Shown here: positions 48,725-56,635 of the stretch, one piece after another | Numbering within the stretch: position 1 is the stretch's first letter | How the letters are laid out: each line of letters starts with the position of its first letter | Assembly (NCBI GenBank): GCA_036519295.1 | Contig: DATDLN010000070.1 | Location: 1 to 64,000 of the forward strand | Length of the DNA: 64,000 nucleotides | From: JACVRW01 sp036519295 | GTDB taxonomy: Bacteria; Actinomycetota; Thermoleophilia; Solirubrobacterales; Thermoleophilaceae | Direction: 5' to 3' | The notes under the pieces: generated by a model | What the model was told of the DNA's origin: nothing | The model's database searches: none | What the model saw: only the letters and a program-made list of their open reading frames with translations | Translations under genes and position numbers: made by a program

Positions 48725-49618
48725 GTGTCGACACTCGGTTCGATTGTTGACTGCAACGTCCACCTGTGGGACCAGCGGGACAACCCGCTGTTCTGGCTGA
48801 CGGACCGCACCCTTGTGCGCGACCTGATCGGCAACTACGACTCGCTGCCCGACGTGTACACGCTCGGCGACTACGAGCGTGAAACCGCCGGGTTCGATGT
48901 GCGCGGCATGGTGTGGTCAGACGCCGGCGCCGCGGATCCTGTTGCGGCGGCGGAGTGGGTGTCGAGACAGCACGAGGAGCGAGGTCTCGTAGCGGGGATC
49001 GTCAGCCTCGGCGATCCCGCGGACGCCGGCTTCGGCGACCTCGTCGAACGTCTTCGCAGGATTCCCCTTGTGCGGAGCATCAGGGTGCGGGTTGCGGCGG
49101 GATTGGTGCGAGGCACCCAGAACGAGTCGACGCTGCTCGAGCAGCCCGCCGTGATGGACCACTTCGCGCTGATGGCCCGCCACGGCCTCGTGGCAACCAT
49201 CGAGGCCGCGAGCGACCAGCTGGGAGTGGTGACGCGGCTCGCCCGTGAACTGCCCCACCTCAAGATCGTGGTCGACCACTTCGGTTGGCCGACCGACCTG
49301 AGCGACCCCGGCCGGCGGATCCACCTCGATCGCCTCGCCGAGCTGACGGCGAGGCCGAACGTGGCGACCCGCCTCGACGCGATCGGCACGATCTTCGGGG
49401 CCTGGACGGCCGAACGAGTGCGCCCGTGGCTGCTCGCGACCGTGGCTCTGTTCGGTCCCGACCGGTGCATGCTCGGTTCCGATCTGCCGATCGAGCGGCT
49501 GCGTTCCGGCTTCGAACGCCTGTACCGGGCCTATGACGAGATCTTCGCCGGGCACACGCCGCTCGACCGCGAGATGCTGCTGCGGGCCACGGCGGAGCAG
49601 TGGTACGGGACCGGATGA
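48725..49618 (+). CDS. Amidohydrolase-family protein (pyrone-dicarboxylate lactonase-like)
   Basis: This 297-residue TIM-barrel hydrolase begins IVDCNVHLWDQRDNPLFWLT, the N-terminal metal motif of the amidohydrolase_2 family (xHxW). The barrel strands LKIVVDHFGWP (His) and CMLGSDLPIERLRSGFERLY (Asp) complete the metal site. Family members open lactones or decarboxylate aromatic acids. The 223-base gap upstream holds no gene. A TetR regulator, an MBL hydrolase and an SRPBCC gene follow, suggesting one catabolic cluster. Confidence 0.85.
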   Translation: MSTLGSIVDCNVHLWDQRDNPLFWLTDRTLVRDLIGNYDSLPDVYTLGDYERETAGFDVRGMVWSDAGAADPVAAAEWVSRQHEERGLVAGIVSLGDPADAGFGDLVERLRRIPLVRSIRVRVAAGLVRGTQNESTLLEQPAVMDHFALMARHGLVATIEAASDQLGVVTRLARELPHLKIVVDHFGWPTDLSDPGRRIHLDRLAELTARPNVATRLDAIGTIFGAWTAERVRPWLLATVALFGPDRCMLGSDLPIERLRSGFERLYRAYDEIFAGHTPLDREMLLRATAEQWYGTG

Positions 49619-49729
49619 TCGCACCACCACCCCCGCGACGGGAGTTGCGCCGGCCGTCTGGGCGAGGCGACCGGTGCACAGAAGCGCGGCAGGCGTGCTC
49701 GCCTGGGTCGCTTTTCTAACGAGACTAGC

Positions 49730-49766
49730 TGGTTTCGAAAGTGTGCTACGGTTATTTACGAAACCA
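49730..49766. promoter_or_regulatory. Inverted repeat cluster, probable TetR operator
   Basis: TGGTTTCG (49730-49737) and CGAAACCA (49759-49766) are a perfect 8-bp inverted repeat. The left arm overlaps TTTCGAAA, itself a palindrome. A third related element, GTTCTGAAAG, follows at about 49771-49780. They sit 20-57 bases before the TetR start, in AT-rich DNA unlike its surroundings. Binding by the TetR protein is inference. Confidence 0.55.
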
Positions 49767-49786
49767 CTGAGTTCTGAAAGTCGCAG

Positions 49787-50422
49787 ATGACCGATAAGAG
49801 GGAATCCGGCACGCAACGTTCGATGGGTCGGCCGCGGGACGAGCGCGCCGATCGCGCCATCCTCGACGCCACGCTCAAGCTGATGGCCGAGAACGGCGCT
49901 CACGATCTCCGCATGGATGACGTGGCCGGCCGCGCGGGCGTGGGCAAGGCCACGATCTACCGCCGTTACCGCTCGAAGGACGAGCTGATAACGGCCGCCG
50001 TCGCGGGGCTGGTCAGCGAGATCGCCATTCCCGATACGGGGTGGACCCGCGCCGACCTGCTTGCCCTGATGCGGAGCGCCGTGGGCGTCTATCGCGGGTC
50101 GGTGGAGGCTGCCGTGATGCCCAGCCTGGTAGAGGCGATGAGCAGGGACGCCGAGCTCGCTCGCTTGGTGCGCGAGGGGTTCCTCGCACGACGGCGCGCG
50201 GCGCTGCGCGTTGTCCTCGAACGCGGGATCGAGCGCGGGGACCTGCGCGGCGACCTAGACATCGAGCTCGCCCTCGACGTGCTCGGCGGACCGCTCTTCT
50301 ACCGGCTGCTGGTCACCGGCGGCCCGATCGACGAACAGCTCGCCGATGGCGTCGTGGAGCTGATCCTCCGCGGCTTCGCACCAAAGACGAAATCCTCCAA
50401 AAGCAAGCAGGAGACAAGATGA
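49787..50422 (+). CDS. TetR-family transcriptional regulator
   Basis: This 211-residue regulator has the N-terminal HTH ADRAILDATLKLMAENGAHD, DVAGRAGVGKATIYRRYRSK and a helical ligand domain whose end (LALDVLGGPLFYRLLVTGGP) matches the TetR_C subgroup seen in AcrR-like proteins. It overlaps the MBL gene (ATGA), so regulator, hydrolase and SRPBCC gene form one operon. The likely operator lies directly upstream. Confidence 0.92.
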   Translation: MTDKRESGTQRSMGRPRDERADRAILDATLKLMAENGAHDLRMDDVAGRAGVGKATIYRRYRSKDELITAAVAGLVSEIAIPDTGWTRADLLALMRSAVGVYRGSVEAAVMPSLVEAMSRDAELARLVREGFLARRRAALRVVLERGIERGDLRGDLDIELALDVLGGPLFYRLLVTGGPIDEQLADGVVELILRGFAPKTKSSKSKQETR

Positions 50423-51270
50423 AGATCCACGCAATCCAGACCGGGACCGTCGCCATTACTACAAGGTGGCGGGAAGGCGTGGGCCATGGCCGACGTCGGC
50501 TCGTAAACACGCTCCTTGACCGCGAGTGGACGGAGCCGCTTCCGATCTTCGCCTTCGCCATCGAGCACCCCGAGGGCGTGATCGTCGTCGACACCGGCGA
50601 GACGGCCCGCGTCTCCGAGCCGGGCTACTTCCCGCGCTGGCAACCGTTCTTCCGGTTCGCCGTTCGCGAGCAGGTGCAGCCCGAGCAGGAGATCGCCCCT
50701 CAGCTCGAGGACCTCGGGATCCTGGCCGCCGACGTCCGCCGCGTCGTCATCACCCATCTCCACACCGACCACGCGGGCGGCCTGCACCACTTCCCCGACA
50801 ACGAGATCCTCGTCTCGAGGGCCGAGCTCGACTACGCGGCGGGGCTGCGTGGACGCCTGCGCGGCTACCCAAACAAGCGCTGGCCCGCCTGGTTTCGCCC
50901 CACCCGCGTGGACCTACCGGCCGATCGGTTCGGCCCCTTCCCCGCGAGCATGGCGCTAACGGAGGCGGGCGACGTGACCCTCGTGCCGGTCCCGGGACAC
51001 AGCCCCGGCCAGCTCGCCGTTGTCGTGGAAGACGGCGACCACGCGGTCTTTCTCGCAGCCGACAGCTCCTACACCGAGGACGCGTTGCTTCGCGGAGTTG
51101 TGGACGGCGTCGCCCCCGACGAGGCCGCCGAGCGGCTCACACACGAGCGGATCCGCGCCTACGCAGGCAACACGCCCACCGTCTACCTGCCGACCCATGA
51201 CCCCGAGACCGCAGCACGCCTGGCAGAGCGCCGGCCAATCGGAGCTGCACGGGAGGAGGCGATCGCGTGA
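50419..51270 (+). CDS. Metallo-beta-lactamase-fold hydrolase (lactonase-like)
   Basis: This 283-residue protein has the zinc motif VVITHLHTDHAGGLHHFP (HxHxDH), FAIEHPEGVIVVDTGETARV before it, the later His in VPGHSPGQLAVVVEDGDHAV and Asp in FLAADSSY. Close relatives by length and motif order are N-acyl-homoserine lactonases (AiiA/AttM group), but other lactones or esters fit as well. It starts inside the TetR stop (ATGA) and ends with a GTGA overlap into the SRPBCC gene. Confidence 0.88.
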   Translation: MKIHAIQTGTVAITTRWREGVGHGRRRLVNTLLDREWTEPLPIFAFAIEHPEGVIVVDTGETARVSEPGYFPRWQPFFRFAVREQVQPEQEIAPQLEDLGILAADVRRVVITHLHTDHAGGLHHFPDNEILVSRAELDYAAGLRGRLRGYPNKRWPAWFRPTRVDLPADRFGPFPASMALTEAGDVTLVPVPGHSPGQLAVVVEDGDHAVFLAADSSYTEDALLRGVVDGVAPDEAAERLTHERIRAYAGNTPTVYLPTHDPETAARLAERRPIGAAREEAIA

Positions 51271-51713
51271 TCAGCTTCGACACCAACATGCGCGTCGAGC
51301 ACCCGATCGAAGACGTCTTCGCCTTCGTCTCGAACCCAACCCAGTTCCCGCTATGGAACTCGGCCGTGCAAGCGGTTCACCGTACCTCGGGAGAGACCGG
51401 CGAGCCAGGCTCGACCTACTCGATGGAGCGCGAGCTGCCGACCGGCCAAGTGGAGAACGCGCTCGAGGTCTTCGCCCGCGAGCATCCCAGCGAATTCGGG
51501 ATCCGCACAACATCGGGGCCGACGCCTTTCTCCTATCGGTACCGATTCACCTCCGACGGCGCCGACACCGTCGTCCACCTCGACGCCACCGTCGAACTGC
51601 CCCGGGTGGCAGCCGTGCTCGGGCCGCTCGCGGCGCGTGGGGTCAAGCGAGGCGTCGACGCGAACCTCGCCGCTCTCAAGCGCACCCTTGAAGGAGGTGG
51701 CGCCGGCGCATGA
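51267..51713 (+). CDS. SRPBCC-family protein
   Basis: This 148-residue helix-grip protein has MRVEHPIEDVFAFVSNPTQF, then PLWNSAVQAVHRTSGETGEP, and the long last helix AARGVKRGVDANLAALKRTL. It belongs to the polyketide cyclase/dehydrase-like group. It is the last gene of the TetR-MBL-SRPBCC operon, joined by GTGA. It could bind the compound the lactonase acts on. Confidence 0.85.
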   Translation: MISFDTNMRVEHPIEDVFAFVSNPTQFPLWNSAVQAVHRTSGETGEPGSTYSMERELPTGQVENALEVFAREHPSEFGIRTTSGPTPFSYRYRFTSDGADTVVHLDATVELPRVAAVLGPLAARGVKRGVDANLAALKRTLEGGGAGA

Positions 51714-51908
51714 TCCGCCCGCGTGAACGAGAGCCAGGTGGCCCCACCCTTCGCGACATGCGAGCGGGTCACCGACCGCATCGGACAATTCCGCAAGGAC
51801 GACCAGCGGTCCGGCTCGTTGCCCTGATGGAGATGTCCCGGGTCGCCTATCGGCCCCTCTCCAGCAGAGCGAATCTCGGGATCACTACCCCGTCCATCCA
51901 CGCCAGTC

Positions 51909-52025
51909 TCAGCCGTGTCGATCGTCCTCGATCATTTCCAGGATGCATAGGAGCTCGACGAGGCCTGCGAAGGTGCGGGGATCGTGACCGGTCGTAGTGG
52001 CAATGCGCTGGAGTCTGTAGCGCCA
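51909..52025 (-). pseudogene. C-terminal remnant of a PucR-type regulator
   Basis: Directly after the exchanger's stop, the same strand reads WRYRLQRIATTTGHDPRTFA, then GLVELLCILEMIEDDRHG and a stop. YRLQRI-x(3)-TGHD is the usual second half of the PucR C-terminal HTH. No N-terminal part precedes it, because the exchanger gene occupies that DNA. The rest of the 316-base gap (51714-52029) has only short frames without recognisable homology. It is a truncated gene end, and the second PucR-like relic in the window. Confidence 0.55.
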
Positions 52026-52029
52026 TAGC

Positions 52030-53115
52030 TCAGGCGAAGTAGAAGACCAGCCCCAACACGGCATACAGCGACAGGAGCTGCACGCCCTCGAACCAGTTCG
52101 ACTCGCCCTCCTGCGTCACAAAGTTCGCGATCAGGACCGCGAAGAGCAGGCCGCCGAGCTCGTAGCCGTTGAAGACCAGCGCCATGGGGTTGGGGCCGAA
52201 CACGAACGAGAGGAGGACGAGAAGCGGCGCCACGAACAGGGCGATCTGGGCGCTCGACCCGATCGCGATGTTCACGGCCAGGTCCATCTTGTCCTTGGAG
52301 GCCACCAGCACCGCGACCCAGTGCTCCGCGGCGTTGCCGACGATCGCGACGATGAACAGGCCGACGAAGAACTCGGACAGCCCGATGTCCTCCGACGCCT
52401 CGCTGATCGAGCCCACCAGGATCTCTGCCATCACGCCGACGAGGAGCGCGGACACGGCGAGGTAGATGGCCGCCTGCCTGACCGGCCAGTGATGCGCCTC
52501 CTCCTCTTCGGCCTCCTCCTGGTAGGGATTGAACACCGCGCGGTGAGTCCGGAGCGAGAAGAACAGCCCGGCCACGTAGCTGATCAGCAGGATGATCGCC
52601 ACGCCGAACGAGAGCTTCTCGAGGTCGGACCCGAAGTCCACGCGCTCCTCTCCCACCGCCGGGAGGCCGCCGCCGTGGATGAGCTGGAACACCGCTGGGA
52701 GGATGAGGGCGGCGAGGGCGAGCAGCAGCATGGCGCACTGCGCGTTGGCGGCGGTGCGGCTGAAGGTCTGCTTGTCGCGGGGCAGGCCGCCGACCAGCAT
52801 CGCCGCCCCCAAGACCAGCAGCACATTGCCCATGATCGATCCGACGAGGGACGCCTTCACCACCTCCTGCAGCCCTTCCAGGAGTGCGAAGAAGGCGATG
52901 ATCAGCTCGGGCGCGTTGCCGAAGGTCACGTTCAGCAGGCCGCCGATGCCGGGACCGGTCTTGGCCGCGATCGCCTCCGTCGCCTCGCCCATGACGGCCG
53001 CGGCCGGGACCACCGCCAGCGCCGCGGCCGAGAACACGAGCACCGGGTTGGCGTGGGCGAGCTCCAGCACCACCGCGACCGGGAAGAAGATCCCCAGGTA
53101 GTAGACCGGGCGCAT
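52030..53115 (-). CDS. cax: Ca2+/H+ exchanger (CaCA superfamily, CAX type)
   Basis: This 361-residue antiporter has about eleven membrane segments and two alpha repeats. Repeat one is VMGEATEAIAAKTGPGIGGL, then LNVTFGNAPELIIAFFALLE. Repeat two is FFVGLFIVAIVGNAAEHWVA, then VLVASKDKMDLAVNIAIGSS. The acidic loop QEEAEEEEAHHW lies between halves, as in CAX proteins. It exports calcium in exchange for protons. No regulatory N-terminal extension is present. It is divergent from the ATP-grasp gene (38 bases between starts). Confidence 0.95.
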   Translation of the reverse strand: MRPVYYLGIFFPVAVVLELAHANPVLVFSAAALAVVPAAAVMGEATEAIAAKTGPGIGGLLNVTFGNAPELIIAFFALLEGLQEVVKASLVGSIMGNVLLVLGAAMLVGGLPRDKQTFSRTAANAQCAMLLLALAALILPAVFQLIHGGGLPAVGEERVDFGSDLEKLSFGVAIILLISYVAGLFFSLRTHRAVFNPYQEEAEEEEAHHWPVRQAAIYLAVSALLVGVMAEILVGSISEASEDIGLSEFFVGLFIVAIVGNAAEHWVAVLVASKDKMDLAVNIAIGSSAQIALFVAPLLVLLSFVFGPNPMALVFNGYELGGLLFAVLIANFVTQEGESNWFEGVQLLSLYAVLGLVFYFA

Positions 53116-53153
53116 CCGCGCCGGAACACTACGGGGTACCCTCGGACGTAGGA

Positions 53154-54560
53154 GTGATCGACCACGTCAACAACCTGAAGCTCCAGCACCTGGTCGAGCT
53201 CTCGAAACTGGGGGACCGCTGCGCCGGGATCGAGGACGAGATCGAGCGCTGGCTGTCCGAGAACGACGTGGTCTTCGCCGGCCGTACGATTCCGTTCGTG
53301 CTCATGCCCCACTTCGTCTCCCCGGGCCAGCTCCGGCGCGTCCGGCGCGCGGTGGCCTGCCTGTCATCCGTGCTCGACCGCTTCTGCGACGCCTATGCCG
53401 ACGACGGCCGCCTGCGCGACGAGCTGGCCGTGCCCGCGCGCGAGGACGCGCTGATCCGCCTCGACCCCGGTTACTCTCGACCGCTGCGGATCTGCCGCCT
53501 CGACGCATTCCTCCAGGGCTACGAGGTGAAGTTCCTCGAGTTCAACGCCGACTCGCCGGCGGGCATCGGCTACACGGACGTGCTCTACGAGGGGCTCCGG
53601 CAGGCGATCGACCTGCCCGGCGTGAGGGCAGAGTTCGAGACCGCGTACACGCCGATGCTCCCGCTGCTGATCGACACGCTGCTCGGTGCTTACCGCGAGC
53701 TGCGCGGCGAGCGCAGCGAGCTCCCCGAGACGCCGCGGCTCGCGCTCGTGGACGCGGAGGGCAGCCCGTCGGTGCCCGAATTCCGGATCATCTGCGCCGC
53801 GGCAAGGGCCGGCGGGATCGAGGCGCTGTGGGGGACGCTCGACGACGTCACCTACGACGGCACCCACCTGAGCGTGAGGGGCGAGCCCGTGCACCTCGTC
53901 TACCGCCGCGCCCTGCTCGAGGACCTCCCCGAGGGAGACCTGATCGCCGCCGCGCGCGATCGCCGCGCCGCCGTCGTCAACCCTTTCAGGGCGCGGGTGG
54001 CCAACAACAAGAAGCTGTTCGCCCTGCTCCAGGACCCGCGCTTCGCCCACCTGGTCGAGGAACGCGAGCGGCGCGTGATCGACGAGACGATCCCCTGGAC
54101 CCGCGTCCTGCGCCCGGGGCGCACGAGCTACGGCGAGTGGGTCGTCGACCTTCTGCAGTTCGTCTCCGACAACCGCGAGCGGCTGGTGCTGAAGCCGGCG
54201 TCCGACTACGGCGGCCACGGCGTGTCGCTCGGAATGGAGACCGACCAATCGCGCTGGGACCAGCTGATCGAGGAGCATGTCGAGGACGGCGACTTCGTCG
54301 TCCAGGAGTACGTGCCCGTGCCCGAGGAGATGTTTCCGACCGTGGAGGACGGGCACGTCCAGATGCGGCTGAAGCGCTTCAACATCAACCCGTTCGGGAT
54401 CGGCGGGCGATACGCCGGAATGATCACCCGCATCTCCGACCAGGCCGTTATCAACGTGACGGCAGGAGGGGGGCTCCTGCCCAGCGTCGTGGGCCGCCAC
54501 CGCCAGCGCCTCTTGGCCGAGGACGAAGAGGAGGAATCCGCCAGTGAAGAGCTCGTCTAG
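53154..54560 (+). CDS. ATP-grasp-like ligase of unassigned substrate
   Basis: This is a 468-residue protein from a GTG start. Its N-terminal half (RLDAFLQGYEVKFLEFNADS, PAGIGYTDVLYEGLRQA) resembles the substrate part of glutathionylspermidine-synthase-like and circularly permuted ATP-grasp proteins. The C-terminal half has NPFRARVANNKKLFALLQDP, RLVLKPASDYGGHGVSLGM (lysine plus glycine loop) and RFNINPFGIGGRYAGMITRI with VINVTAGGGLLPS (metal/ATP site). It should make an amide or similar bond from a carboxyl-phosphate. The stop overlaps the DUF455 ferritin-like gene by 17 bases, so the two are coupled. Confidence 0.75.
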   Translation: MIDHVNNLKLQHLVELSKLGDRCAGIEDEIERWLSENDVVFAGRTIPFVLMPHFVSPGQLRRVRRAVACLSSVLDRFCDAYADDGRLRDELAVPAREDALIRLDPGYSRPLRICRLDAFLQGYEVKFLEFNADSPAGIGYTDVLYEGLRQAIDLPGVRAEFETAYTPMLPLLIDTLLGAYRELRGERSELPETPRLALVDAEGSPSVPEFRIICAAARAGGIEALWGTLDDVTYDGTHLSVRGEPVHLVYRRALLEDLPEGDLIAAARDRRAAVVNPFRARVANNKKLFALLQDPRFAHLVEERERRVIDETIPWTRVLRPGRTSYGEWVVDLLQFVSDNRERLVLKPASDYGGHGVSLGMETDQSRWDQLIEEHVEDGDFVVQEYVPVPEEMFPTVEDGHVQMRLKRFNINPFGIGGRYAGMITRISDQAVINVTAGGGLLPSVVGRHRQRLLAEDEEEESASEELV

Positions 54561-55755
54561 CCGCAAGCACTCGGCTCGGCCGAGTGCGCGCGGGTCAGCT
54601 AACAGACCGCTCGGGTACGACGTCGACGACAACGCCACCCGCTTCTCGAACTACTTCCACGTTCTCCGCGAGCTGGTGCACTTCACGAACGGCTGGCTGC
54701 CGCTCGAGCCCAGCTGGCCGCGCAAGTACGCGCTCGGCGACCACGTGCACGACGACGCCCGCGCACTGAGCAAGATCAAGCGGCGCCTCTACGAGCTGCG
54801 GAGCCCGAGCGACTACCCGGGCTCGCCATCGCCCGAGCTCGAGGAGCTGCTCGACCGCATGGCGGCCGCCGACTCGCCCGGCGCATACATCGACGTGGCC
54901 TACCTCGAGGCAAAGCCTCAGCTCGCGGCCGCGATGCAGACGCATCTGGAGAACCTCGATCCGGTGGCCGACGAGCCCTCGTTGCGGCTGCTGACCCAGA
55001 TCCTGGAGCGCCAGGGGAGGCACATGGCGGAGCTGGGGAAGACGGTTTCCTGGCTGTCGTACGACCTGGGCGAGTACCCCGTCCGCCTCCGCACCGCCCC
55101 GCGCGACCTACGCATCCTGGCGCCGCTCGTGGAGCCCGCGCGCGACGACTTCGTCGAGGTCACCGAGCACGGCGATCCATACCTCACCCGCGAGCTGTAC
55201 ATCAACGGCGCCGAGAACCACGTCCCGATCGAGCCCGAGGAGCAGCGTCACTTCTTCCACGGGCTGATGGACGCCGAGTTGTCCGCAGCGGAGCTGATGG
55301 CACGCAACTCGCACGAGCATCCCGAGATGCCCTGGGACTTCCACGTCGACATGGCGCGCCAGACCTGGGACGAGGTGCGCCACGCCAAGGTGCACGACCT
55401 GCTCATGAAGGAGGAGCTCGGGTGCGCCTGGGGCGACTACCCGGTCGGCTTCTCGTACTTCAAGTCGATCTACGCCTACGACCTCCTCGGCCGCCTCTGC
55501 CTCTTCAACGGCACGTCGGAGCAGCGCGCCATGTGGCGCCACTCGCACCGGCGAAAGACGCTCATGGAGCTGGGCCGGCAGCGCGTCGCGCTCGTGTTCG
55601 ACTACCTGCTGGCCGACGAGGTGCCGCATGTTCACAACGGCGTTCGCTGGGGCGCACACCTCCTCGGCGGGAGCGAGAAGGCCTACCGCGACAAGGTGCG
55701 GGAGCTTCGGAGCGACCTGGACGACACGGGCGTGCCCACGGGCACGCCCGCCTGA
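54544..55755 (+). CDS. DUF455 ferritin-like protein
   Basis: This 403-residue protein from a GTG start has a variable basic N-terminus, then a helical region with FSNYFHVLRELVHFTNGWLP and KYALGDHVHDDARALSKIKR. The ferritin-like four-helix core shows metal ligands in FFHGLMDAELSAAELMARNS (Glu), PWDFHVDMARQTWDEVRHAK (ExxH) and the later helices with LLADEVPHVHNGVRWGAHLL (E, H). DUF455 proteins are probable di-iron enzymes of unknown reaction. The coupling with an ATP-grasp ligase suggests that a ligated product is then oxidised, or the reverse. Confidence 0.82.
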   Translation: MKSSSSRKHSARPSARGSANRPLGYDVDDNATRFSNYFHVLRELVHFTNGWLPLEPSWPRKYALGDHVHDDARALSKIKRRLYELRSPSDYPGSPSPELEELLDRMAAADSPGAYIDVAYLEAKPQLAAAMQTHLENLDPVADEPSLRLLTQILERQGRHMAELGKTVSWLSYDLGEYPVRLRTAPRDLRILAPLVEPARDDFVEVTEHGDPYLTRELYINGAENHVPIEPEEQRHFFHGLMDAELSAAELMARNSHEHPEMPWDFHVDMARQTWDEVRHAKVHDLLMKEELGCAWGDYPVGFSYFKSIYAYDLLGRLCLFNGTSEQRAMWRHSHRRKTLMELGRQRVALVFDYLLADEVPHVHNGVRWGAHLLGGSEKAYRDKVRELRSDLDDTGVPTGTPA

Positions 55756-55761
55756 GCGGCT

Positions 55762-56079
55762 CTAGTCCTCGGGCTCCTCGTCCTCGTCGAGGTCCGGCTC
55801 GTCGCCGTCCTCGACGGCGGCCTCGCTGACGGCGCGGCCGTCGCCGCCGTGATAGGCGGCCTGAAAGCTCTCTAGCAGCTCGTCGCGCCGCGCTTCGTCC
55901 ACCGGAACCTCGTCCGAGACCAGCACCCAATCGGCGCCCTCGAACTCCTCCAGGTTGAAGATCTCGCCATCGATCGACGGCGAGTCGTCAACGACGATCA
56001 TCACCTCGGTCTGCGGGTTCAGGTAGCAGCCGGGACGCAGCAGCGCATCCTCGAGCTCGAACAGTCGGTCGTTGGCCAT
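55762..56079 (-). CDS. Acidic small hypothetical protein
   Basis: This 105-residue protein opens RLFELEDALLRPGCYLNPQT and has EVMIVVDDSPSIDGEIFNLE, then FEGADWVLVSDEVPVDEARR. It ends in about 30 mostly acidic residues (DGDEPDLDEDEEPED). No family is recognised. The ordered first 65 residues look like a small alpha/beta domain. It converges on the DUF455 gene with a 6-base gap. Confidence 0.6.
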   Translation of the reverse strand: MANDRLFELEDALLRPGCYLNPQTEVMIVVDDSPSIDGEIFNLEEFEGADWVLVSDEVPVDEARRDELLESFQAAYHGGDGRAVSEAAVEDGDEPDLDEDEEPED

Positions 56080-56114
56080 GTCGAGCCCACCCTATACCCA
56101 GAACGGGGGCGAAA

Positions 56115-56534
56115 TCATCCCCCTAGCGCACGAAGCTGGCGATCGATCTCGGCCTCGACGTCGAGCGGCTCCTTGCCCTGGCGCCGGCGCCGCTCGTTGC
56201 GGGCGATCACGAGCTGACGCACCTCCTCGCGGAGCGTCGGGTCGTGCTCGGGCGAGCCGCGCATCAGCGCCGCCAGCTCGGCGTCGACGTCCAACGGAGG
56301 CTCGCCGCGAGCCGCGCGGCGCGCCGACTTCGCCTCGAGCATCTGGCGAATCTCCTCGCGCGCCTCGGCGTCTGATCCAGGACGTGGCGCGGACGGAGTG
56401 GGCCGCTCGCGCTCCATGCTGAGCTCGCCCATCCCGATGCGCCGGTAGAGGCGGCCGCTGCCCCAGTAGCTGACCACGGCGACCACGATCGCGACCGCGC
56501 ACGCCGCGATCAACACCGTGCCGAAGGCACCCAT
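56115..56534 (-). CDS. Single-pass membrane protein with two internal repeats
   Basis: This 139-residue protein has one N-terminal helix (AFGTVLIAACAVAIVVAVVS). Two similar charged repeats follow: REEIRQMLEAKSARRAARGE, PPLDVDAELAAL, then REEVRQLVIARNERRRRQGK, EPLDVEAEIDRQL. The repeated REE-RQ-(A)R-(G)-(E)PLDV-AE pattern resembles short SHOCT-like C-terminal motifs. Function is unknown; the repeats may bind other proteins. It is divergent from the acyl-CoA dehydrogenase gene across an operator-rich gap. Confidence 0.65.
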   Translation of the reverse strand: MGAFGTVLIAACAVAIVVAVVSYWGSGRLYRRIGMGELSMERERPTPSAPRPGSDAEAREEIRQMLEAKSARRAARGEPPLDVDAELAALMRGSPEHDPTLREEVRQLVIARNERRRRQGKEPLDVEAEIDRQLRALGG

Positions 56535-56558
56535 GGCGAACAGTCTGAACTGCTGTAA

Positions 56559-56592
56559 CCTCTTTGCAAGAGGATTGACTGACGAATCAATC
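56559..56592. promoter_or_regulatory. Two palindromes upstream of acyl-CoA dehydrogenase
   Basis: CCTCTT-TGC-AAGAGG (56559-56573) is a perfect 15-bp palindrome. GATTGA (56573-56578) and TCAATC (56587-56592) form a second inverted repeat sharing one base with it. They lie 44-77 bases before the acyl-CoA dehydrogenase GTG, in AT-rich DNA of the divergent spacer. A fatty-acid regulator (TetR-type FadR-like) would be a natural binder; none is encoded beside it. Confidence 0.55.
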
Positions 56593-56635
56593 GGGTGGCC
56601 GAAAGCCGCTCGGGGGCCAAGGAGCAGCAAGCAAA

